Assembly: GCA_030041135.1 (NCBI GenBank)
Contig: JASHOL010000108.1
Span: forward strand, 1-61,710
Reading direction: 5' to 3'
Source of the DNA: Streptosporangiaceae bacterium
GTDB taxonomy: Bacteria > Actinomycetota > Actinomycetes > Streptosporangiales > Streptosporangiaceae
Length of the DNA: 61,710 bases
The number at the start of each line of letters is the position of its first letter. Positions within the stretch are counted from its first letter, which is position 1. The notes under the pieces are model-generated. The model was not told where the DNA came from. It did not search any database and saw only the letters and a list, made by a program, of their open reading frames with translations. A program made the translations under genes and the position numbers. Below are positions 54,006-61,710 of the stretch, piece by piece.

Positions 54006-54707
54006 ATGCCCCCCACGGCCCGACTGACCGACGCCCTGCGCGGCCGCCGTAAGGCCGTAGCGCTAATCGGCGCCGCCGCTGCGCTCGCCGCCGGTGCAGG
54101 CAGCGCCAGCGCCGCGCTCGCGGGCGGCCCAGCGCAGCAGGCGCCCATTCAGCACGCCGCGACCGTCGCCGCCGTATCACGCGAGCAGGTCCAGCACGCG
54201 TCGGCCGACCGTAGCGCGCCTATCTCCCGTCCCGCCCCTGAGACCAACGCCGCGCCAGCGCGGCCGTATGAGATCTATGACTCGGTGACGCCGTCGGCAA
54301 TCCCGGCCGGTCATGAAGTGGCGACCTATGCAGACGGGTCGTTCGCGGCATCGCCGTCGTCGATGACCGGCAAGAAGGTGCTGTGGATCGACGCCAACGG
54401 ATCGGACCCGCGGGCCGCTGCGGTGGATGCCGAGCCCGGTGACGTGACCCCGGGAGGCGCGGCCAGCTGGGCGGCGCAGAAACTGCACGCCGATCCCAGC
54501 GGTCAAGCGATCATCTACACGATGCGGTCGGAATGGTCTGCGGCGCAGGCGGCGGTCCGGACGGCAGTGCCGTCGGCGGAGCAGTCGCACGTGCGCTGGT
54601 GGATCGCCGACCCGACCGGGGTGCCGCACGTGGTGCCGGGGTCCTCGGCCACGCAGTGGTACTGGGGGTCCAACTACGACATCTCCACCGCCACTCCCGG
54701 CTTCTGA
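54006..54707 (+). CDS. Secreted GH25/DUF1906-like protein
   Basis: 233 residues. The signal peptide (VALIGAAAALAAGAGSASA) is followed by ~55 disordered residues, then a fold with EIYDSVTPSAIPAGHEVATY, WIDANGSDPRAAAVDAEPGD and RWWIADPTGVPHVVPGSSA. This order matches actinobacterial DUF1906/GH25-like proteins, which look like TIM-barrel lysozymes although activity is often unproven. AGGAAGGA lies before the ATG. It stands alone. Confidence 0.75.
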   Translation: MPPTARLTDALRGRRKAVALIGAAAALAAGAGSASAALAGGPAQQAPIQHAATVAAVSREQVQHASADRSAPISRPAPETNAAPARPYEIYDSVTPSAIPAGHEVATYADGSFAASPSSMTGKKVLWIDANGSDPRAAAVDAEPGDVTPGGAASWAAQKLHADPSGQAIIYTMRSEWSAAQAAVRTAVPSAEQSHVRWWIADPTGVPHVVPGSSATQWYWGSNYDISTATPGF

Positions 54708-54775
54708 CCCTCTTGACCGCCAGCCACAATCTCGCGGCCGAGTCGTTCCCCCCGGGCCCGGCCCACCCAGCGTCC

Positions 54776-54802
54776 CGCCCCTTCCCCGAGGGGGGCGGGG
54801 CG
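54776..54802. terminator. Bidirectional GC-rich hairpin
   Basis: CGCCCCTTCCCC pairs with GGGGGCGGGGCG around GAG, with one mismatch and one wobble. It lies between converging genes; no T-run follows. Confidence 0.55.
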
Positions 54803-54837
54803 CTCTCCCGCGCCCGGCTCTGCCTCGGCTCGCGCGG

Positions 54838-55057
54838 CTATGCCGTGGCTTTCGACTGGCCAACCTCGATGAGGTACCCGTCTGGATCGCGGATGTAGGC
54901 ACGAAACTCGCTGGGATGGTCCTTGGGCTCGGTGAGGAACTTGGCGCCTCGGCCGGACCACTCGCGGTAGGCAGTCTGGATATCGGCAACCCGGATGTTC
55001 AGGAACGCGCTGGTCCGATCGGGGTCGGGCGGGGTGGTGAGCGTGCACCCCAGGCCA
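54838..55057 (-). pseudogene. C-terminal half of a VOC/glyoxalase-family gene
   Basis: Minus-strand sequence reads TSAFLNIRVADIQTAYREW, GRGAKFLTEPKDHPSEFRAY and IRDPDGYLIEVGQ, the second beta-alpha-beta-beta-beta unit of a VOC metalloprotein. The final Glu of YLIEVGQ would be a metal ligand. The first unit is missing, and no start codon in this frame precedes it. Directly upstream is the end of a different small gene in another frame. This looks like a deletion junction. Confidence 0.65.
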
Positions 55058-55060
55058 GCC

Positions 55061-55390
55061 TCAGTCGCCAAAGCCGATCGTGACGCTGATCGACGTCCCG
55101 ACCGTGACCGAGTATGACAGCGCTCCCAGCGCCAGGGCGATCGCCCGCAGCCTGGAATAGAGCGCCTGCAGCCACCGCCTGAGTTTGTCGACCATGCCCG
55201 CGGTGTACCCGGCCAGCGTCTCCCCCGGCGGCGCGGTGATGGGCGCGGGCTCGCTGGTGGCGAGCACCCGGTTGGCGCCGGCGACCGCCGCAAGGATGTC
55301 GGGCAACGCCCGTTCTGCTTCGGCCGGGCCGATGGAGTCGGCCAGATCGGGCAGGTCCGGAAAATCAGGCACGGTGAGTTCGCCGTACAT
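55061..55390 (-). CDS. Hypothetical small protein
   Basis: 109 residues. GGAGAGG stands ahead of the ATG. It starts acidic (FPDLPDLADSIGPAEAERAL), then has helical parts DILAAVAGANRVL and MVDKLRRWLQALYSRLRAIA, and ends in a mildly hydrophobic ALGALSYSVTVGTSISVTIG. Family unknown. The last residues adjoin the VOC fragment, so its own 3' end may have been changed by the same event. Confidence 0.6.
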   Translation of the reverse strand: MYGELTVPDFPDLPDLADSIGPAEAERALPDILAAVAGANRVLATSEPAPITAPPGETLAGYTAGMVDKLRRWLQALYSRLRAIALALGALSYSVTVGTSISVTIGFGD

Positions 55391-55525
55391 GTCTGGCCTC
55401 TCCGTGGTGAATCAGTCCCCCTGGGGCGAAGTTTCATTACGCGGTGTGCATTACCCGGTCCGCGGGGTGCTCCACCACCTGACCTCTCGCGAACGACGAC
55501 CGAGGCTCGCCGCCGCCCGCTACCC

Positions 55526-56137
55526 CTACGTCGCGCTGATCGCAGCGAGCGTCGCCAGCAGGAACGTCGCGATCGCGAGAACCCCGTGCGCGAGCGGAAT
55601 GGTCGCGCGCACGTCGAGCCGCACCGTGCGCTCGGTCGTCCGCGCCTCGTAGGCGAGGTTGCGGATCAGCAGGTCCTCGGCGAGCTTGCTCGCGAAGGCG
55701 TCGTCCTCCATGGCCCGTGCCAGCACCTCGTCGGGGATGGCCGCGTGGCGCCAGTCAACCTGGCCGCCGGGCCCCATGGGCGCCGGGCGCCCGGGATCCG
55801 CGCCGCGGAAGGGCGCCGCCTCCGGTTGCGCTCGCCGCACGGGGTACGGAGTCCAGATACTCACCGTAGAGACGCCGAGCCCGATGGCCGGAATCATGAA
55901 CGCCAGCGCCAGCCAGGCCGCGATCGGTGCCTTGCTCAGGAGAAAAGCGACCCAGCACACCATTCCGGTGAGATTGAGTCCGGCATGGCTCGCCAGCACT
56001 GGCAGCGACATGCCGTCGGGCTGGGTCTTGCGGACCCGGGCGGCACCGCTGGAAACCCAGCGGGTGAGCATCAGCGCGCCTAGCGCCTCCGCGAGCAGCC
56101 AGCAGGTCAGGGCGCCGACTGCCAGCGTGTGGTTCAC
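55526..56137 (-). CDS. Membrane protein coupled to the PLP decarboxylase
   Basis: 203 residues. About three spans are N-terminal (ALTCWLLAEALGALMLT, NLTGMVCWVAFLLS, LALAFMIPAIGLGVST), followed by a soluble middle part and a C-terminal span (GVLAIATFLLATLAAIS). No known family. Start GTG shares GTGA with the stop of the decarboxylase gene, so both are translated together. Transport or anchoring related to the decarboxylase product is a guess. Confidence 0.75.
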   Translation of the reverse strand: MNHTLAVGALTCWLLAEALGALMLTRWVSSGAARVRKTQPDGMSLPVLASHAGLNLTGMVCWVAFLLSKAPIAAWLALAFMIPAIGLGVSTVSIWTPYPVRRAQPEAAPFRGADPGRPAPMGPGGQVDWRHAAIPDEVLARAMEDDAFASKLAEDLLIRNLAYEARTTERTVRLDVRATIPLAHGVLAIATFLLATLAAISAT

Positions 56138-57522
56138 GTCGCCTGCAGCGCGCAGGCGCGCACTGCAGCGATGCTCCGGTCGACATCGTCTTCGGTCGTG
56201 CTCCAGCCACTGACGCTGACCCGCATCGCACGGTGACCCTGCCAGGTTGTCGGCCCGCACCAGCACGTCCCTTCGTCCTGGACGGCCGCGATGACCGAGT
56301 CGGTCCGCTCCGCCGGCCCGAACGATATGAGTACCTGGTTCAGTACGACGTCGTTCAGGACGTCGAGGCCGGCGGTCCTCATGCCATCGGCGAACCTCCG
56401 CGCGAGCCGGCAGCACCGGTCTACTAGCTCGGCCACGCCGTCCCGGCCGAGGGAAGCGAGCACCGCCCAGACCTCGACGCCCCGCGCGCGCTGCGACGAC
56501 TGCGGGGTCAGGCCCATGGCCTCGGCCTCGGCGCCGGGAAGGTAGGAGGCCGTAGCCTCCATGGCCCGTCGCAGTGTCCCGGAGTCGGACACCATGGCCA
56601 GCCCGCAGTCGTAAGTCGTATTTAGCCACTTATGGCAGTCGGTGGCCCACGAGTCGGCCAGTTCCACGAACGTGAGCTGAGCCCTGGTCACCGGCGAGCC
56701 AGCCGCCCACAACCCGAAGGCGCCATCGACGTGAACCCACGCCCGGTACTTTTGCGCCCACTCGATCAGCGGGCCGAACGGGTCGCTCGCCCCGGTATTC
56801 ACGTTCCCGGCCTGCAGGCAGACGATGGCCGGGCCGGCCAGGTCCGGCAGGTCGCGCGGCTCAATCCGGCCCTGGCTGTCCGCTGGCAGGACGATCGCGC
56901 GGTCGCGGCCCAGGCCGATGATGCCCAGAGCCTTCCGTATCGTGGCGTGTACCTCGGCCCCGACGACCACGGTGACCGGCGGCGAGCCGACCAGGCCCTG
57001 GCTCGCGGCATCCCAGCCGGCCCGGGTCAGCATCGCGTCCCTCGCGGCGGCCAGGCAGGTCGCGTTGGCCATCGTGGCACCGGTGACAAAGCCGCCGGCA
57101 GCGTCACCAGGCAGACCGAGGAGGTCAGCGATCCAGCCGATCGCCACCTCGTCGCATCGTGCCGCGACCGGGGACATCACGCGCAGGGCGGCGTTCTGAT
57201 CCCAGGCCGCGCTCAGCCAGGATGCGGCCACGGCCGTTGGCAGCGCCCCGCCGGTGACGAACCCGAAGTAGCGCGGGCCGTTGCTCGCGACCGTCGCCGC
57301 GGAGCCGATCTCGTCGAGCAGGCGCAGCGCTTGCCCTCCGCCCAGCCCGCGATCGGGCAGCGGGAACCCGAGGTCCAGCAGGCCGTTAACTGCCGCCTTG
57401 CCCGGCGCTACCGGCCGGTCGGTCACGCCGTCGAGGTAGGCCACCCCCCGCTCGCAGGCATCGCGGAGCAACGCGGCACGCCCCGCGAGCATGGCCTGGA
57501 CGTCGAGCGCGGACTCCGGCAC
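56134..57522 (-). CDS. PLP-dependent group II decarboxylase-like enzyme
   Basis: 462 residues. Fold type I: GNGPRYFGFVTGGALPTA-like opening near residue 80, FVTGATMANATCLAAARDA, WVHVDGAFGLWAA (PLP-binding Asp), and SWATDCHKWLNTTYDCG with the PLP Lys ~298. Such enzymes decarboxylate aromatic amino acids, Glu, 2,4-diaminobutyrate or related compounds; some cut C-C bonds by other routes. The substrate is not set. GTG start after AGGAG. An AT-rich palindrome lies 78 bases upstream. Confidence 0.9.
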   Translation of the reverse strand: MPESALDVQAMLAGRAALLRDACERGVAYLDGVTDRPVAPGKAAVNGLLDLGFPLPDRGLGGGQALRLLDEIGSAATVASNGPRYFGFVTGGALPTAVAASWLSAAWDQNAALRVMSPVAARCDEVAIGWIADLLGLPGDAAGGFVTGATMANATCLAAARDAMLTRAGWDAASQGLVGSPPVTVVVGAEVHATIRKALGIIGLGRDRAIVLPADSQGRIEPRDLPDLAGPAIVCLQAGNVNTGASDPFGPLIEWAQKYRAWVHVDGAFGLWAAGSPVTRAQLTFVELADSWATDCHKWLNTTYDCGLAMVSDSGTLRRAMEATASYLPGAEAEAMGLTPQSSQRARGVEVWAVLASLGRDGVAELVDRCCRLARRFADGMRTAGLDVLNDVVLNQVLISFGPAERTDSVIAAVQDEGTCWCGPTTWQGHRAMRVSVSGWSTTEDDVDRSIAAVRACALQAT

Positions 57523-57599
57523 GGGTGATCTCCTGTCAGCCGCCCTTGCGGATAAGTCCTACCCCCGTCGGGGCCAGCGGGCCAGGGCCTGGCGCGCTG

Positions 57600-57615
57600 A
57601 AAGATCAAAATCTTT
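57600..57615. promoter_or_regulatory. AAAGAT-CAAA-ATCTTT palindrome upstream of the PLP enzyme gene
   Basis: A perfect 6-base inverted repeat in a fully AT-rich patch within very GC-rich DNA. It lies 78-93 bases before the decarboxylase start and ~135 bases before the divergent VOC gene. It may serve as an operator for either gene. Confidence 0.45.
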
Positions 57616-57750
57616 TAGACCGGAACGAGGTGCCGCCCCGGCCTGCCCCTCGTCCGGCCCCTGGGGTTGGCCCGTGATCGCCGCAAAAGCCAAGCGCGGG
57701 GTTCGCCGCTACAGGGCCGCTGACCGGCCCTCGGCCGTAACATCGGGAAA

Positions 57751-58131
57751 GTGGCAGAGGTCTCGGTGTTCCGTCCAGGTGGCATGTCGTATGTGCGCAT
57801 CCCGGCCCCGGATCCGGCGGCGGCGGCGGAGTTCTATACCGCGGTCTTCGGGTGGAAGGTCCGGCCCGGCTCGACCAGCTTCGAAGACGGCACCGGGCAC
57901 GTCATCGGCCACTTCATGCCAGACCTGCCGGTAGCGGGTGAGGCGGGCGTAGTGCCTTATATATATGTGCCGGACATCGACGACGCTCTGCATAAGGTCC
58001 GTGACGGGGGCGGCAAGGTCAGCAGGGAGCCCTATCCGGAAGGCGAGCTATAGGTGGCGATGACCGCCGATCCGGCCGGCAACGCCATTGGCGTGTGGCA
58101 GCGCGGTCCGCGACAGCCGGTCCAAGCATAG
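57751..58131 (+). pseudogene. VOC/glyoxalase-family gene with in-frame TAG
   Basis: From a GTG the frame encodes MSYVRIPAPDPAAAAEFYTA, VFGWKV, VPYIYVPDIDDALHKVRDGG and REPYPEGEL, then a TAG at 58051-58053. The same frame continues with VAMTADPAGNAIGVWQRGPR to a stop at 58129-58131. The continuation is the expected last strand of this family, where the site of the TAG is usually Trp (GELWVA). A single TGG-to-TAG change is the simplest account. The product would lack its last metal-site strand unless the stop is read through. Confidence 0.75.
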
Positions 58132-58293
58132 GAATGGCTGGAAAGGGCGGGTAAAGCCTCGGCCTGGAATGGCCGAAAGTTCCCAGGACACCGCCACCTG
58201 TGCGTGTCGGCGCATCAGCGGCTGGGTACGGCTGCGCTGCGAAAGTCAGGCGCCTGTGTTGCGTCCGGGCGCACCTGCGTCAGAAAGGTGTAT

Positions 58294-59025
58294 GTGAGCG
58301 AAGGCATCAGACGCCGCGCTTCTACTCGACTGGTTACTTACTTGCGCGGCGTGATGCTAGCCGCGCTCGCCGCTGTCCTCCTCGCCGTCGGGACCACCGG
58401 GCTCGAACAGCCCGTTTCTGCCCATGCCGCCGTCGTCAGGCCGCCCGCTGATGCGGCTAAGACGCCGGCAGCCAGGCGGGCGGCGGCGGCCGCTGCGCTG
58501 GACGCGCGAATCCGGATCACAGCCTGGCGATGGGCGCTACGTCAGCGCGGCAAGCCGTACATCTGGGGCGGTACCGGCCCGGTGGGCTTCGACTGCTCGG
58601 GCCTCGTCTATGCGGCCTACCGGGCCGCGGGCCTCACCCTCCCGCGAACGACCTACGAGATGCTGGACAGCTGGCGGCTCGTGCGGATCCCGAAGTGGAA
58701 GGCTCGGCGCGGTGACCTCGCGTTCTTCGGCTCCGGTCACGTCGAGCTGTACGCCTGGGGCAACTGGACGTTCGGCGCGGCGACGACCGGGACCCTGGTC
58801 GGATTCCACGAGATGAACTCGTTCTGGCATCCCACCATGTACTTTGAGGTCCGCGCGTTACCGACCTCGGCATCGCGGAGGTACCTGTGCAATCCGGACG
58901 TCCCGGTCACCGATGTCCCGGTCGTGCCCTGGCGGCCTGAGCAGGCCGGCGCCGATAACCAGCATCCGGACGATCCCGCCATACTGAGGCAACGCCTTGC
59001 GGCCCGGCCGCGAAGATGTCCGTGA
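58294..59025 (+). CDS. Secreted NlpC/P60 cell-wall peptidase
   Basis: 243 residues. Signal region: basic head, then LAALAAVLLAVGTTGL. Catalytic domain ~85-190: GKPYIWGGTGPVGFDCSGLV (nucleophile Cys), RRGDLAFFGSGHVELYAWG (His). The C-terminal ~50 residues are Pro-rich. It should cut gamma-D-Glu-diamino acid peptide bonds in peptidoglycan. The GTG at 58294 after AAAGG is chosen. No coiled coil is present, unlike RipA-type enzymes. Confidence 0.9.
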   Translation: MSEGIRRRASTRLVTYLRGVMLAALAAVLLAVGTTGLEQPVSAHAAVVRPPADAAKTPAARRAAAAAALDARIRITAWRWALRQRGKPYIWGGTGPVGFDCSGLVYAAYRAAGLTLPRTTYEMLDSWRLVRIPKWKARRGDLAFFGSGHVELYAWGNWTFGAATTGTLVGFHEMNSFWHPTMYFEVRALPTSASRRYLCNPDVPVTDVPVVPWRPEQAGADNQHPDDPAILRQRLAARPRRCP

Positions 59026-59108
59026 CCGCGGCCACGGCTGTCGGTTACCGTCGAAGTCATACTCAGTCGCTGCCGCCGGACGGCAGCCGGCGTTCTGGAG
59101 GTTCGCCG

Positions 59109-59351
59109 ATGGACGAGATTGCTGACAGGTTCCTGGAACTCATCCACGAGTTGGAAGAGGTGGCGTGCAGCATACCTGCCCAGCGTGCCCTGACCGAGTT
59201 CGACGAGACGACGCTGCAGGTCTTCTGGAAGAAGTGGCCGCACCTGTCGGGCTGGGCCGGGTCGTTGTGGACGATGCTCTCGGCCGAGCTGGCCGAGCGG
59301 GCCGCCGCGCTCGATGACCCTGACCTGGACGAGATCGGCGAGAGCGGTTAA
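59109..59351 (+). CDS. Hypothetical small acidic protein upstream of the CBS protein
   Basis: 80 residues, helical and acidic: MDEIADRFLELIHELEEVAC, TTLQVFWKKWPHLSGWAGSL. TGGAGG lies before the ATG. Family unknown. It ends 3 bases before the CBS gene, so the two form one transcript. Confidence 0.65.
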   Translation: MDEIADRFLELIHELEEVACSIPAQRALTEFDETTLQVFWKKWPHLSGWAGSLWTMLSAELAERAAALDDPDLDEIGESG

Positions 59352-59354
59352 GCG

Positions 59355-59729
59355 ATGGCGAAACTTCGCGATCTAATGAATACGTCCGTCGTGAGCGCGA
59401 CGCCCGACTGCGCGGTCGCCGAGGCCGCGGCCAGGATGGTGGCGGCCAGGGTCGGATCCGCGGTGATCATGCAAGGCGCGTTCCTGGCCGGGATCTTGAC
59501 CGAGCGCGATGTCCTCCGGGCCGCGGCGTCCGGGGAGGACCTGCACGAGTCGGTCGTCTCGGAGTGGATGACGCCCGACCCTCAGTCGGCCGACCCGGAC
59601 GCGACCGCGGAGGACGCGGCGCAGATCATGCTGCGGGGCGGCTTCCGGCACCTGCCGGTCGTGGAGGGCCGGGAGGTGCGCGGCGTCGTCAGCCTGCGCG
59701 AACTGTTCGCGGCCAGGATCCGCCGGTAG
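59355..59729 (+). CDS. CBS-domain pair protein
   Basis: 124 residues forming two tandem CBS domains: LRDLMNTSVVSATPDCAVAE and ILTERDVLRAAASG, then VSEWMTPDPQSADPDATAED and HLPVVEGREVRGVVSLRELF. It is a full Bateman module with no effector domain. It probably binds adenyl nucleotides and regulates a partner; the co-transcribed 80-residue protein is a candidate. Confidence 0.92.
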   Translation: MAKLRDLMNTSVVSATPDCAVAEAAARMVAARVGSAVIMQGAFLAGILTERDVLRAAASGEDLHESVVSEWMTPDPQSADPDATAEDAAQIMLRGGFRHLPVVEGREVRGVVSLRELFAARIRR

Positions 59730-59754
59730 CCCGGTGCTGGTGACGGGAGGCTGG

Positions 59755-60648
59755 TCAGGCCGCCGCGGCCAGGTGGTCGGCGAGGATCTTCTCGATGACG
59801 TTCTTGGTGTAGGCGGCGTCCTGCGGGTCGTCTTCGAGGGCGCGGACGAGGACGATCATGGCCTTCCAGATCGCCCAGCCGCGGCCGCGGACCCAGGTGG
59901 CGTCGTCCACGGGCAGTCGCTCCTTGAACACGCGAGTGCTCTCGCCTGAGAAGAAGGTCCAGGCGATCGTGGTGTCGCAGGAAGGGTCGCCGACGCCCGA
60001 GGTGCCGAAGTCGATCACGGCGCCGAGGCGCCCGTCTCGCAGCAGCAGGTTGCCGGGCTGGGCGTCGCCGTGGAACCAGACCGGAGGGCCGTCGATGGGG
60101 CAGTCAAGCGCGGCCTGCCAGACCTCGGCCGCGAGTGCCGTGTCGATGTGCCCGTGCAGCGCGGCCAGCGCCTTCCGCGTGTCCTCGTCGTACACGGCCG
60201 GCGGCCCGCCGCGGTACCAGTTGTGGAGTCCTGGTCCCGGGCCGCCTGCCGAGTCGATCCGGTACAAAGCGCCGAGAAAGTCAGCCAGGTCGGCCGCGAG
60301 CGCGGGCATGTCGCTCACCGTTTCCTCGGTGACCGGGTCACCCTCGATCCACTGGTAGACCGACCACGGGCGCGCGAAGCCGCGACCTGGCCTGCCCAGC
60401 CCGAGCGGAACCGGGATGGGCAGCGGCAGCCGCGGGGCCAGGACGGGCAGCCAGCGCTGCTCCTTCTCCACCGCCTCCACGTAGTGCTCGGTGCTGGGCA
60501 GGCGGACCGACATGGTCTCGCCGAGCCGGAACGTGGCGTTGTCCCAGCCGTCGATGTCGACCGGGCGTACCGGCAGGCCGGCCCACTCGGGGAACTGCAC
60601 AGCCACCAGCCGTGCGACAAGATCGACGGTGATGTCTGCTTTGCGCAC
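59755..60648 (-). CDS. Aminoglycoside phosphotransferase-like kinase
   Basis: 297 residues, complete. N-lobe: VRPVDIDGWDNATFRLGETM, VRLPSTEHYVEAVEKEQRWL. Hinge: WSVYQWIEGDPV. Catalytic loop: WFHGDAQPGNLLLRDGRLGA; metal Asp: VIDFGTSGVGDPSCDTTIAW. This branch is common in actinobacterial genomes and is not by itself evidence for antibiotic resistance; small hydroxyl substrates are likely. GTG start. It is the intact counterpart of the truncated gene at 27597-28130. Confidence 0.9.
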   Translation of the reverse strand: MRKADITVDLVARLVAVQFPEWAGLPVRPVDIDGWDNATFRLGETMSVRLPSTEHYVEAVEKEQRWLPVLAPRLPLPIPVPLGLGRPGRGFARPWSVYQWIEGDPVTEETVSDMPALAADLADFLGALYRIDSAGGPGPGLHNWYRGGPPAVYDEDTRKALAALHGHIDTALAAEVWQAALDCPIDGPPVWFHGDAQPGNLLLRDGRLGAVIDFGTSGVGDPSCDTTIAWTFFSGESTRVFKERLPVDDATWVRGRGWAIWKAMIVLVRALEDDPQDAAYTKNVIEKILADHLAAAA

Positions 60649-60713
60649 GTTCGGGATTGTCGCATGGCGCTGAGGTCGCGCTCCACGGGTTATCGGGCGG
60701 CGGAGCGCCGTCC

Positions 60714-61706
60714 TCAGTGGTCCGGGCCTGAGCTAGCCGACACCGCGGCGGCGGCGCGGAGCGCGCGGTAGAGGAGCTGCTGATCACCGAGCCGGCGGCG
60801 GAGTTCGCGCTCGAGCCCGCCGATCGGTACCAGGTTCTGCGGGGCGCGCGGGTCCTTGTGCGGCGCGCTGGCCAGTGGCGGCAGCAGCCTGGCGCTGAGG
60901 TCGGCCAGGCGCGTCACCTCGGGCACGGGCAGCTCGGCCGAGCACTCGAGCCGGACGACCCCCGACCAGGGCGCGCCGGGAGCGCCGGGAAGCTTGAGGT
61001 ACCAGGAGTTGCGGCGCCAGGACGTGCCCATCGTGAAGGCGGGCGTGCGCTGACCTGGATCGAGCACGGCCACCACCGCGGCCTGCTCCGCCGGCAGGTA
61101 AGTGATGTGGTGGGTCTTGATGAAGCCGATGGTGGCGTCCAGGTGCGTGCGGCCACGCAATGGGCCATCGACGAACAGCAGGTCATTCGCGTCGGGGTTC
61201 TCCTTGCGGAACAGCAGGGCCAGCTGGACCTCGGCATCGCTCAGGCGCTGCTGCAGCGCGAGCGAGAGCTGGTCAAGACCTGGCCCGACCGCCCGCCTGG
61301 CCGGGTAGTCGCCGTGGCGGCTGGCGAGGTCGGTGGCGTCGGGGGCCGCCGTGAACAGGCCGCGCTCGACCACGACCTCGCTGACCCGGGCCGAGCCGTT
61401 GATGCACACCAGGCCCGCCGCGTAGGACGCGGCGATGCCAGGCGCCGGCTGCGGGTCGGCGCCGTGGACCCAGACGCGGGCGTCGATCCGGCGCACTCCG
61501 TCGAGGAACAGCACCGTGTCGGGAGGCTCCGCCCGCGCAGGGGGGCTGAGGGGCCGCCACCGGTCGCGCGGAAGCTCCAGGTCGAGGTTGAGCTCGGCCG
61601 TGGATTCCTCGAGGGCCTGGCCGCTCATTTCCTCGCCGAAGGCCATCCCGTAGCCGGGATCCCACGGGTCCACAGAGAACGTGACGGCCGCCGAAGCCGC
61701 CGTCAC
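60714..61706 (-). CDS. NurA-domain nuclease-like protein
   Basis: 330 residues. TVLFLDGVRRIDARVW carries a first acidic site; a second conserved site is DLLFVDGPLRGRTHLDATIG, followed by FIKTHHITYLP, and near the end WSGVVRLECSAEL. These match the NurA pattern of spaced acidic residues in an RNase H-like nuclease fold. NurA works with the HerA translocase in resecting DNA ends. A GTG at 61706 is the first start seen; the true one may lie outside the window, as may a HerA partner. Confidence 0.65.
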   Translation of the reverse strand: MTAASAAVTFSVDPWDPGYGMAFGEEMSGQALEESTAELNLDLELPRDRWRPLSPPARAEPPDTVLFLDGVRRIDARVWVHGADPQPAPGIAASYAAGLVCINGSARVSEVVVERGLFTAAPDATDLASRHGDYPARRAVGPGLDQLSLALQQRLSDAEVQLALLFRKENPDANDLLFVDGPLRGRTHLDATIGFIKTHHITYLPAEQAAVVAVLDPGQRTPAFTMGTSWRRNSWYLKLPGAPGAPWSGVVRLECSAELPVPEVTRLADLSARLLPPLASAPHKDPRAPQNLVPIGGLERELRRRLGDQQLLYRALRAAAAVSASSGPDH

Positions 61707-61710
61707 GAGG

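Noticed and set aside
58132-58293. Possible riboswitch upstream of the NlpC/P60 gene
   Set aside because: Cell-wall hydrolase genes in actinobacteria can carry a c-di-AMP riboswitch, but I could not fit the conserved core or stems to this stretch.
59755-60648. Antibiotic-resistance gene
   Set aside because: The APH fold is clear, but this actinobacterial branch is general and no resistance context is present, so resistance is not claimed.

Overview
This 61.7 kb window is very GC-rich, uses GTG and TTG starts freely, and is densely packed with overlapping genes. It carries a conservon-type operon, SARP-family regulators, DUF397 and XRE-DUF5753 proteins, LytR-CpsA-Psr and Tad-pilus genes, and a mycothiol-type DinB isomerase. 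Together these point to a morphologically complex actinobacterium (Streptomyces/Streptosporangiales-like). I cannot name the genus from sequence alone. It looks like chromosomal DNA with scattered gene remnants, not a phage or plasmid.

Layout. 1-10 kb: a GNAT acetyltransferase, an initiator tRNA, and a cell-surface glycan cluster (three GT-C-like polytopic membrane proteins around an LCP transferase). 10-20 kb: divergent AlkB-like and RtcB genes, a GH15 trehalase with a Lys/Ala-rich extension, an NmrA-like oxidoreductase, a transposase scrap, a Tat-exported GH5-like glycosidase, a class I amidotransferase and an acyl-CoA synthetase. 20-29 kb: a membrane Ser/Thr kinase, a ComB-like phosphatase, a split LigD (ligase and polymerase as two overlapping genes), an inverted pair of DUF397 genes, a methyltransferase, a decapitated phosphotransferase and an XRE-DUF5753 regulator.

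29.9-43.2 kb: an AfsR-like SARP regulator followed by one long translationally coupled Tad/Flp pilus operon: lipoprotein, Gly-rich exoprotein, CpaB-like SAF protein, TadZ-like protein, TadA, TadB, TadC, Flp-like pilin and three TadE/G-like pseudopilins. It ends in a 1080-residue membrane protein that joins an external LysM domain to a cytoplasmic SARP-type DNA-binding and BTAD module. That last protein reads as a transmembrane one-component regulator and is the most interesting object here. Helically phased TAAC repeats lie just before the operon.

43-61.7 kb: a beta-helix exoprotein, a DinB-like protein, an aldo/keto reductase, an orphan MreB-like protein, a full conservon operon (kinase, Roadblock, DUF742, GTPase) whose kinase tail is an expanded 7-residue repeat, a GH25/DUF1906-like secreted protein, a PLP decarboxylase coupled to a membrane protein, two damaged VOC genes (one with an in-frame TAG), an NlpC/P60 hydrolase, a CBS protein, an intact aminoglycoside-phosphotransferase-like gene and a NurA-like nuclease at the edge. 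Function calls rest on motifs read by eye; no database search was run.
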